Positions 13,401 through 25,400 of a DNA stretch of 64,000 nucleotides are shown piece after piece (position 1 is the stretch's first letter; each line of letters opens with the position of its first letter). The notes beneath the pieces are model-generated. The model had not been told where the DNA came from, did no database searches, and saw only the letters and a list, made by a program, of their open reading frames with translations. A program made the position numbers and the translations under genes. The stretch comes from Glandiceps talaboti (taxonomy: Eukaryota; Hemichordata; Enteropneusta; Spengelidae). The stretch lies in NCBI RefSeq assembly GCF_964340395.1, contig NC_135560.1, positions 1,235,501-1,299,500 of the forward strand, read 5' to 3'.

Positions 13401-16400
13401 CTATAGGTTGTAGTGTCTAGAACTGATCTATCTATGAAATGGACCTATAGGTTGTAGTGTCCAGAACTGATCTATCTATGAAATGGACCTATAGGTTGAA
13501 GTGTCTAGAACTGATCTATCTATGAAATGGACCTATAGGTTGTAGTGTCCAGAACTGATCCATCTATGAAATGGACCTATAGGTTGGAGTGTCTAGAACT
13601 GATCTATGAAATGGAGCTATAGGTTGTAGTGTCTAGGACCGATCTATCTATGAAATGGACCTATAGGTTGTAGTGTCTAGAACTGATCCATCTATGAAAT
13701 GGACCTATAGGTTGAAGTGTCCAGAACTGATCTATCTATGAAATGGAGCTATAGGTTGTAGTGTCTAGAACCGATCCATCTATGAAATGGACCTATAGGT
13801 TGAAGTGTCTAGAACTGATCTATCTATGAAATGGACCTATAGGTTGAAGTGTCTAGAACTGATCCATCTATGATATGGACCTATAGGTTGTAGTGTCTAG
13901 AACTGATCCATCTATGAAATGGACCTATAGGTTGAAGTGTCTAGAACTGATCCATCTATGGGATGACCACATCAATCTGAACCAGACATCACAAAGAGAT
14001 TTAGAATGGTGGATTCATCAAGCAACCAGCTTCAATGGGAGACCGATACAAACTACCTCCCAACAGAATCATCCAATCAGATGCATCACTGGAAGGATGG
14101 GGAGCCGTGTGTGCAAACCAGACTGCTCAGGGCAGATGGACAAGGGAGGAAAAGTCTCTTCACATAAGTGTACTAGAGACAATGGCAGCAAATCTAGCAC
14201 TTCGAACTTTTCTTCAAAACGAAAAGAACACAAGTGTGACCTTACAAGTGGACAACACGACAACAGTAGCCTATCTAAAGCACCAGGGAGGCTCCAGGTC
14301 TCCAACACTATGTAGCATTCCAAATATGGCAATACTGCAAACAACAGAATATCAACCTAACAGTAGAACATCTACCGGGACAAATCACTGTCCTCGGAGA
14401 CAAAATGTCCAGAGTGTTCCAGGATCACCATGATTACCATCTCAACACTTACATCTTTCAGAGAATCTGCAACCATTTTCATCAACCCGAGATAGACTTG
14501 TTTGCAAGTTGTACAACAAAACAACAATATGTGTCATGGAGAAGAGATCCACAGGCATTGGCAACAAATGCATTCACTCTAGTATTGACAAACAAAAGCA
14601 TATACATGTTTCCACCACCACCTCTAATATCCAGATGCCTTCAAAAGCTGCGTGCAGACCAGGACAGGTCCATAGTCATAACACCAGTGTGGGCCAAGAG
14701 GCCTTGGTACCCATTGTTGCTGCAAATGTCTTGTCAGGAACCTCTGCTGTTATCACAACACAGGAATCTACTACTAGAACCACACACAGGGAAACCACCA
14801 AAAGTCAATCTGACTCCACTTGCCGCCTGGATGCTCTCAGGCAACATTACAGAAGTCAAGGAATTTCAACAGCAGCTATTGAAATACTACTCACGGCAGT
14901 CCGCAATGGGATTTCAAGACAGTATGACTTTAAATGGAAGAAATATGCTTGCTGGTGCCATCAACGGAAGGCAGATCCAATTCATTGTCCTATAACGGTA
15001 ATCATAGATTTCTAGACTGAACTGTTCCAGAAACAAGAACTTTCATACAGTACAGTGAATGGCTAGAGCTGCTATCTCATCAGTACACCTCAAGATAGAT
15101 GGTAATCCTATAGGAACCCATCCATTACTATCTAAATTATGCAAGGGATTCTGTAATATTCGCCCACCAAAACCCTGTTATCCAGTAACCTGGGATGTTA
15201 CCAAGGTATTAAATTATCTGAAGTCTCTACACCCTAGCTCTATTTTGAGCCTCAAGCAACTTACTTTGAATACTGTCATGCTCAAAGCTCTGACATCCTC
15301 AGATAGAGGCCAGACAATAAGCAAGTTAGACATTGAATTCTGTAATATCACTCATGATTTCATTCTGTTTGTTATTCCGGAGCTGACAAAGACTTTGTCA
15401 GTTACCAGACCTCATAACTGTCCAAGTTTTTGAGATAAGGCTCTCGATGTGAGACATTATGTTAAGCAGTACATCAAGAGAACCTGCGGATACAGAGATC
15501 TTGCTGTACGGGAAGGTAGAAATCGTCCATCAAAGTTATTTATTTCATTTAGAAGACCCTACAAACAAGTAACCTCACAGACAATTGCAAGATGGGTAAA
15601 AACAGTTATGTCAAATGTAGGCATAGACACCAGTCATTTCAAGGCACATAGTACAAGGGGAGCTGCCTTTTCAGCAGCCTTGCATCAGGGAGCAACACTG
15701 ACACAAGTCCTACAACTTGGAGACTGGTCGACCAGCACAACCTTCACCAGATGTAAATTAATATGCTAATATATATGCAAATTAGCCACCCCCTTAAGTT
15801 TTTTATCTGTGGAGAACACTGGTGGGTGTGTGTGTGTGTGGATGACAAACTCAAAAACCACAAAACTGATTGCCTTGGTATTTGGACATTACTTTTGGTG
15901 TCTAGTTGGGAAATTGTTCAAATGTAAATGATTGCATCAGAGATGTGAGTTTTGGGTCAAAAAATGTAATTTTTGGTCAAAAAACAAACTCCAAAACTAC
16001 TGGGCAGATTGGCATGAAATTTGGTGGGAATATTTTTAGGGGTGAGTAAATTAAGATTTGTTCATGACATGATTCCCTTAGTAATATGCAAATTAGGACT
16101 AAAAATGTGCCTTTTTGGTGAAAAACTTATAATTCCAAAACTACTCAGCACATTGGGCTGAAATTGTACCAGGGATGCATCTGTGGGTGTATAGATGAAG
16201 AAATATTAAGCATATAATGATCTCATCACTAATATGCAAATTAGGTGTAAAATGTGAATTTTGGTCAAAAATTTATATCTCAAAAAGTACTTGGTCAGTG
16301 AGACTGAAACTTAGTGAGATGTTTCCAGAAGTGTTATTCTGCAGATTTTCTTCAAAATGTTTTGACACAATTGGTTCTAGCAACCATGACTACGCCCTTA

Positions 16401-19400
16401 GTAACAACCGAATGGCAGTATATTTTGGTCAAATATCTGGTAGACAAGTTAGTAAACATTCAAAAAATGTATGCAAATATCTCTAGCAACAAGACCACGC
16501 CCATAGCAACAGCCAAAATATCACATATATTGGGAAGATAACAGGGATTAATAGACAATTGAATAAACATTCAAAAAATGTGTGCAATTTTGCCTAACAA
16601 CAAGACCACGCCCATAGCAACAGCCAAAATATCACATATATTGGGAAGATAACAGGGATTAATAGACAATTGAATAAACCTTCAAAAAATGTATGCAATT
16701 TTGCCTAACAACAAGACCACGCCCTTAGCAACAGCCAAATGATCACATATATTGCGAAGATAACAGGGATTAATAGACAATTGAATAAATATTCAAAAAA
16801 TGTATGTAAATTCGCCTAGCAACAAGACAATGCCCATAGCAAGTCAAATGATCACATATGAGCCGTCAGATGACAAAAGGGACCTTAACGCCATCCAATA
16901 GAAATCGAGTAATTGTTCGATTTATACGCGGTGCGCGTCCACTGTAAATCTGCAGGGTCTCAGTGACAAACAAATCTTTCATTCATTCATTCATGACTGT
17001 GTACTTATACTGTTATAGTACTTGTACTAAGTTATAGAACTACCACTCACATACTATACAATGTAAATACAGTAGTTAACTTAAATAGCCAAAATAAATT
17101 TTCATGCGGATTTTACCCGAAGTTTTTAACGATTGAATACATGAACAAAGGTTGTGCGACGAGGTTAGTATTTCAACAAGCGCGTTGATTTACTTTTACA
17201 TACGACAGGCCTGTGTAACATGTCACTTCATTTCAGAATGTCGGTCTTTGAAAGCTGGTATTACTAGATAGTAATAGTGATAAATATGGTGCAATCTTAG
17301 TTGAAATGATGATATCCTAACTTTTCTAGTCTTGAATGCTCTCGTATTCATTATATTGTCGTGTCACCAGCGCGATGTACACTCATCGCGATCGAGGTCA
17401 CATGACCCGGGAAGTAGATTTTCTGAGGTCATTAGCTATTCATGAAATTGAGGTCAACCTTGTTTACCTCGGATGCAGCAGACATTTACAACTGAAAATA
17501 TAAGTATTGTGCCTTTAACTGTCATATAATTTAGACATATCCATAGTAGACATGAGTTGTGAGCAACCCGAGCGAGAAATCTACTTCCCAGATGAAGATC
17601 TCAGTCAAGAATTTTCGAGCAGCCAACACGAGTATGAAGTACCAGCGTCGCCGTCAACTGAATCCTCCGGTGATGTCAATATTGACGGAAAAAGTATCTC
17701 AGGTACGCATGTTGTTGGTGATGACGGAGTTGACGATTATCCTGATTCAGATGATATCCACGACGAGCTTAGTATCGATATTGACGAATTTTCGTCACAT
17801 GCAGCATCACATCTTACAGAACAATTGTCAAACGAACGATCAATTAGTGGTGGTGAAAACGAGTCTGACCTAAATTCCAGTAGTACTAGCGATCGTAAGA
17901 AAGTTGAAAAAAAAGTCAGAAATGGTTGTTGCAGTGCTAACTGTCTCAAAAACTTTGACGTTGATGAAATAACTGCTATTAGACTTTCAATACTTGATTG
18001 CACCCGTGAAGTGAAAGATGCCATGATAATGGGTAAACTACTTGTCCTTGGGTTTGATCCAAAGTCATGTGATGACGACCCAGATGCAGCCAAGAAAAGA
18101 ATAAGACACAAGTATGCATATGATGACAGGGAAGTTTGTAAGGAAGCATTTTTATTTAAGTAATAACACATGCCAGCGAGGGCAATATCACCATTTAGTG
18201 CCTGCCCAAGGGTTGACACTCTTTACTTCGGCTCAGGCATCATCAAAATTTTGGTAAAGAGTGTCAGCCCGAGGGCAGGCACTAAATGGTGATATTGCCC
18301 GAGCACATGTGTTATTAATTTTATTACACCATCCCTCATTCACTCAAACACCTAAGCCAACGTTATACCAACCATTCAATCCGAGCAACGTCAATTACAC
18401 TCCTTAGCGAAGCTGGTTTTAACAATCGATACATATGAGCGTCAGTAGGCACCGCAATGAAGGGAGTTTAACAAGTTACGTGAGAGATATACGTCCCTGG
18501 CACAGAAAAAATAAATGGTTGAAACGTTAGGGTCTGCTACTATGGCAACAGCTAGTACTACGAGTAGCAATACGCTAACTTGTATCAATCCATTCGATAG
18601 TGTAAATACGTCGACAAGCACAGGTGAGCTGCAACAGCGATCGCCGGGCATCGGAAAAGAAAACCACAGCAATGCTAACTCCCTTCAGTCTCCAATTCTA
18701 ATAAAATGTCATCGAGCTCTGTACCGGAAAGGTTTGCGTGTCTTACTGCGGCAGTCGCGCACCATGTCTGAGTGAAAGTAGTGAACGACAATTTGTTATG
18801 CGCAGAAGCAGTGCGCAGTGGTTCAAACAACTTCAGCGGGCAATAGTCCCGGGCATTAGTCTCTGCATGAGCGGGCAATATCACCTTGTGGGCAATAGCC
18901 CAGTTAAAATCGGTCACGTGATACCAGTCTGACCAATCACAGCCTTCGGAAGAACGCCGAGGTGTAATAATTTTACACAACATTACTTTGAAGTATTTGA
19001 AGACCATAAAAGCACATATCAGACAAAATGGTCCAGTCCCACGCATTCATGGAAACACTGGTAAACATCCAAAGCATGCCTTAACATATGAACAAGTTAA
19101 ACACTGTGTTGAATTTATTCTTCAGTATGCTGAAAACCATGGACTTCCACAGCCAGCAGCCCCAAGAGGTACAGATAACAAACCACCAGTGCATTTACCA
19201 GCATCTGAAAATTATAAAACAATGCATGGCCTGTACTGTACAGCTTGTGATGAAGCCCAGCTGAGACCATTTGGATATGACAGCATTCGACTTGTATGGC
19301 ATCAGATTTGTCCTCATGTGCAATTGGCAAATCCAAAATCTGATGTTTGTCAGAGATGTGAGGACTTTCGAGAAAAAGTGTTCAATGCATGCACTGAAGA

Positions 19401-22400
19401 AGAAAAGTTGAATGCATGCTGTGACCTGACAACACACATCATTGAAGCTAAATCAGGCAGAGCATACTATAGAGAATGTATCAATGCAGCTAAAGAAGAA
19501 CTGATAGATTATGATTTACCAATTGAGTATGATTTGCCAATTGAACCATGTAGTAATGATTTAATTTCAGTTCATTACACTTTTGATTTTGCCCAAAATG
19601 TCTTTCTCCCTCATAGAGTTAGGCAGGTTGGGCCAATGTTTTTTAAAACACCATTGAAAGTTCAGTTATTTGGCATATGTAGTGAAGGTGTGCCAAGACA
19701 AGTTAATTATCTAATCAGTGAACACGAAACCATAGGTGAAAATGGCACAAAAGTCTTCATCACTTTGAACAGTACAGCTTTGGAGAACAAAGCTGTTCTA
19801 TGCATGCTGATAACTGCAGTGGTCAGAACAAAAATAAGACTGTCATTGCATACTTGATGACAGGACTTCACAACTCAATTCAATTAAATTTCATGATGAG
19901 TGGACACACCAGATGCACTGTTGATGGTTTCTTTGGTCTTATAAAACAGAATTATAGAAGGTCCAATATTGATACTGTACAGGAGCTAGCATCCACTGTC
20001 AATCAGTCTTGCAGTCCAAACATTGCCCAATTGTTTAAGAACAGTACTACTGGTCATCCACACTATGAGTGGCGGGATTGGATTACATACCTGCATCACT
20101 TCTTCAAACCTGTTCCTGGGGTAAGGAAATATCACCATTTCCGCTTTACATATGATCACCCAGGTAGCGTGTTTGTGCGTGAATCACTCACCTCAACAGA
20201 GAAGGAGTTCAAAGTACTTCGACAGCCAGATACTCGGTTCTGCAGACAGGAACTACCACCAGTGATCCAACCAGCTGGAATGACATGTGAACGTCAAACT
20301 TACCTGTACAAAACCATCAGAGAGCATGTTGCGCCAGTAAATAGAGACATAGTGTGCCCCAGACCAACATAAATGCTGTCCTATTTCTCCAGACATGATT
20401 GCCCTCCATGTAAAAGGAAATGTTAGTATATGTATGTAGTACTGGTGAATTTGAAGCATCTCTAGCTATGTATGCATTGAGTATTAATTAATTCATGTTA
20501 CTTGTATATTATATAGGATAATGTATTAATTAATTCATGTTACTTGTATATTATATAGGATAATGTATTAATTAATTCATGTTACTCGTATAGTATATAG
20601 GATAATTCATGTGTTATTCATAAAGTATATATGATAATAATTGTAATATTGAATTGAATCGTGTTGTGAAGTCCAGTCATTACTCTCCATGTATCCAATG
20701 ACAGTCTTTGTTTTGGCCATTGCAGTTATCAATATCAGCCTGTATACTGCAGCTTTGGTTCATCATATAGCTGTACGGTTCATAATGATGAAGACAGGAT
20801 ACAACAGTAATTTGAAACATTTTAGTCGAATTGAAACTTTTATTTTCTTTTTTTAATGTGACAATTACAAACAATGGAAACAAGGTAAAACAAGATGGAC
20901 TTGTGAAAAGATGCACAATATTATACTTCAGCAGTACTAGTATATTTGGTTTGTGATTTGCAGGATTAACATACAGTAATTGAATCACATCACTGTGAAG
21001 TGTAGAAAGGCAATATGTAACTGTTGACAGGATATCTTTGTTAAACATCCAGTGTATTTTGGAGTCTTTATTTAACTTGCTTATCTGTGTTTGTTGCCAA
21101 TATGTATGACTGTGATAATGCAGTCTTACAATTTACATATTAAACACTGAATGAACTGTAGTAAAAAAGCTAGTTGCACTACTTTTAGCCATTGCTGACA
21201 AAATTGAATACAAGAAAGTTTGTGTTGAATTCCACTTTTAAGTCATAATTTCATAAAACTTTATTGTAATCAAGAATTATAGCTGGAGTATTTCATATCA
21301 TGTTATTTGATATTCATTTTTAGTTATTTTTCCTTTTATCAGTAGACAAGCAGTTCTAGAGATGCAAACAAATAAATTACACTCGACCAAGTGAATAGGT
21401 AGTTTGTTCATTCCCCAAAGTTAATGAATGAAATCTGTAATGATATCAACAGATAATTTAAATTAGAATTTACTAATACTAGCACTACAGGCTTTTGAAC
21501 AACAATTGGACAGTTTTAAAATTATTTATAATGTCAGGTGTTATTTTTTATCCATATTGATTAACATTATAGTAGATTTGTAATATGATATACTATACAA
21601 CTTGGTTCCCAAGTTACTACATCAACCTTGATAGTAGACATTGGTTCCCAAGTTACTACATCAACCTTGATAGTAGACATTGGTTCCCAAGTTACTACAT
21701 CAACATTGATGTTAGATATTGGTTCCCAAGTTACTACATCAACCTGGATAGTAGACATTGGTTCCCAAGTTACTACATCAACCTTGATGACTTACCTCTT
21801 ACACTGAATTAGTATATATATATATAATACTAATTCAGTGTAAGAGGTAAGTCATAAACTGAACAGGTTATGGTATATATATATATATAGTATGGTATTA
21901 TGTTTATTGCCATTGTATGGGTTTCGGCATAAAAAAATTGTGTGGTTCTGATTACCTTCAATTTTAAAATAGGTGGGGTAGGTAGATTTCGTATTTTATT
22001 TTTTTTTAAATGTCATATGTGAGTTTCTAGTCCAGGTAGTTATGTTTTCTGTTGATTTCTATATGGTCTGTGTCATTGGCTTCTTCTCATCAGATGTACA
22101 TGTACAGCCATTACAGATTGGAAGAACAGTTTCATATTGTCTTTTTCAGTTGATGTCTTTTTTCGCATCCACTATTTCTTGTGAGATTTCATAATTTTCA
22201 AGATTGTCTTATTTTTTCTTTCAAATATTTAAAAAAAAAGAAGTTTAGGGTCGGTGTGAAAAACTAGGTTGGGTTGGGTAAGCAGAACCAAACAACTTTT
22301 TTTATTTGGCCTTTAATAGCAGACTGAGGTTGTATAGTTGAAAGACAGGCTTTATCATATACCCATGTAATTGCAAAAAGACATCATTTGAATCACAAAA

Positions 22401-25400
22401 TCACTTAAATTGGCATTGAGGTATTATTGTATTTGCAAAAATGTGACGTATTGACGAAACTAACAAGTATTGACGAAACTAACAAAGGCAAATCACTGAG
22501 TGAACGGATATCCTATAGTGCAACACTTGCCATATTGGGGACAAGTTTGATGTGCATGCTTTCCAGTGAATTGCATTGGAAGCGATACTGGGTATATGAT
22601 GATAATATTTACGGCCCAGATATGGGTTTTGTGAATGAAGGGTGTGCTTGGAAGTGCCCCACTTCATGAAGACCTGCAGGCTGCACAAAACCATTAATAG
22701 AGGATAAACTCTATTACCAGTAATGTAATGAGTCTATAATGTGTGAATCTATCACTAGTACTCTATTACCAGTAATGTAATGAGTCTATACTGTGTGAAT
22801 CTATCACTAGCACTCTACTGCCAGTAATGTAATGAGTCTATACTGTGTGAATCTATTACTAGCACTCTACTACCAGTAATGTAATGAGTCTATACTGTGT
22901 GAATCTATCACTAGCACTCTACTACCAGTAATGTAATGAGTCTATACTGTGTGAATCTATCACTAGCACTCTACTACCAGTAATGTAATGAGTCTATACT
23001 GTGTGAATCTATTACTAGCACTCTACTGCCAGTAATGTACTGAGTCTATACTGTGTGAATCTATCACTAGCACTCTACTACCAGTAATGTAATGAGTCTA
23101 TACTGTGAATCTATCACTAGCACTCTACTACCAGTAATGTAATGAGTCTATACTGTGTGAATCTATCACTAGCACTCTACTACCAGTAATGTAATGAGTC
23201 TATACTGTGTGAATCTATCACTAGCACTCTACTACCAGTAATGTAATGAGTCTATACTGTGTGAATCTATCACTAGCACTCTACTGCCAGTAATGTAATG
23301 AGTCTATACTGTGTGAATCTATTACTAGCACTCTACTACCTGTAATGTAATGAGTCTATACTGTGTGAATCTATCACTAGCACTCTACTACCAGTAATGT
23401 AATGAGTCTATACTGTGTGAATCTATCACTAGCACTCTACTACCAGTAATGTAATGAGTCTATACTGTGTGAATCTATTACTAGCACTCTATTACCTGTA
23501 ATGTAATGAGTCTATACTGTGTGAATCTATCACTAGCACTCTACTACCTGTAAGGCAGGTAGTCTATTATATTTGAAAATAACAGTGAATGATGTCACAC
23601 ATTGATGTTGGATCCACAATATCCTATTGGACATTTCAACTGCAACCAGCTACCTGCAGTGTGGTCAATACAAGTATTTTTCTTGATACTTTATTGCATT
23701 GTACTGATATCTGGTAATATAAATAAGGTTACAATCAAGTTTTATTATTATTCAATAACATATTTCATCATGTCACAGACTTTGCCTTAACCATTCTCAG
23801 GCAGATGCATCACCCTATGGACACTATTTGTCACCCCCTCCAGATACTAATTGGCGAAGGTATGTATATCTTGTCATGTATGGTTCTTCTCTATATAAAT
23901 CTCATATATTGTATGTAGTACATGATATATTACTATTAGTGTCTTTGTAACCTACTTGTGTACTGGCTGAATCTGTGACGTTGCCCCACTTGTTCACCAT
24001 CACCCTGCAGTGGTAACCATTTTTAGCCCCTTGCCCCAAAGGGGGAGGCCATTGCAATGGTTATTACAATGTGTGTGTGTATGCATCCGTCTGAAAATAA
24101 TACTTCATTTCTCAGATATGCAATATCATTTGGGACATATGCACATCAATTTGTTTTTTTTTTAGCACAACTGAACTAGGTCCAGTTGTGCTATAGGCAT
24201 GGTGAATGTGTGTGTGTGTGTGTAACTTAAACTCAAAAACCGCCAGACCGATTGCTTTGGTATTTGGTGGGGCGATTACTTTTGGTGTCTAGTTGGGGAA
24301 AAGGCAAAATGGTCCATCACAGGTGTGTAATTTTGGTTAAAAAATGCCAAAATGCCAAAACCAGATTGGCCTAGAATTTGGTAGGAACGTTCTTAGTGGA
24401 TTTTAGGGGTGTTCACAACATGATGATTCCATCAGTTATATGTAAATTGAGGCTAAAATGTGTCTTTTTGGTCAAAAATCTTTAATTTTAAAACAACTGA
24501 GCAAATTGAGTTAAAATTTAATTAGGATGCATCTGGGGGTGTATAGATGAAGAAATATTAAGGTAGTGGTAAAGGCTGGGGCATCAGTTAAATTTAGATA
24601 AAAAACTGTATAAAAACCCCGAAGAAGTCACCAGAAACAATTTTATACTCACACAAAAAAATCCATTCATATTTAGAGGTGCTGTCACATGGAGTAAATA
24701 TTGCAAACTTGGAGAGTTTTTGTGTAGCTAGGGGGTTTGATACACCCTCTACGAGAGAAATGAGTCGGAAGTTGTTTTTATCTGGCCTTCTCTTTAGTTA
24801 GTTGTTTGCACTGCCCATTTACCACATTCGCATTGATGAATCAAACTCAAACTTGGCAAAAATATGTTTTATATCATTAGCCACAATGGCAAAAGAAAAA
24901 TCGGCACTCAATCTGACTGTGTGTTCACAACAACAATTATTGCATCCATGCCTCAATTCTATGTAAAGTCTAATACCTTTGAAATGATGATGTAATAAAA
25001 AATAACCTATTGCATTTCCAAACACCACTTTCAAAAAATTTGCAAATGAAAGTGTCATCAGATATGAAAAAAAAACTTGTAATACTAACGTGTTATTGTC
25101 TTCAAGTACGAAATATCATGTTGCGTAATTAGCCTAAATGTTACACATTCATTATTGTTAATTGTAACACAAATTTGAAAATGCAGAAATTGTTTGATGA
25201 ATGACAAAATATTTCATCATATGGGACACATTCAACAATTTTTTGACAGTATTAGGTAAATTGGCTGCAAACTAAATTCATAATTGCCAGTCAAAACTAC
25301 AAGACACAGTCTAAGTATGGTACTTCCGGTGTGACCTCACTGTACACAAATTCTCATTTTCAAAATTTTTCAATGATTTTCTATCCATACCCCTTAACCC

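Noticed and set aside
5481-14000. Regularly spaced repeats that might suggest a CRISPR array
   Set aside because: Units are head-to-tail without unique spacers, in a eukaryotic intron; they are minisatellites.
21336-21353. TTATCAGTAGACAAGCAG could encode LSVDKQ, resembling the PLSVDK segment that vertebrate CRTC1 has between the blocks of exons 3 and 4
   Set aside because: No acceptor/donor pair gives an in-frame small exon with a preceding proline; the nearest donor-like GT breaks the codon phase. Probably chance. RNA-seq reads joining 4889 to 23801 directly would settle it.
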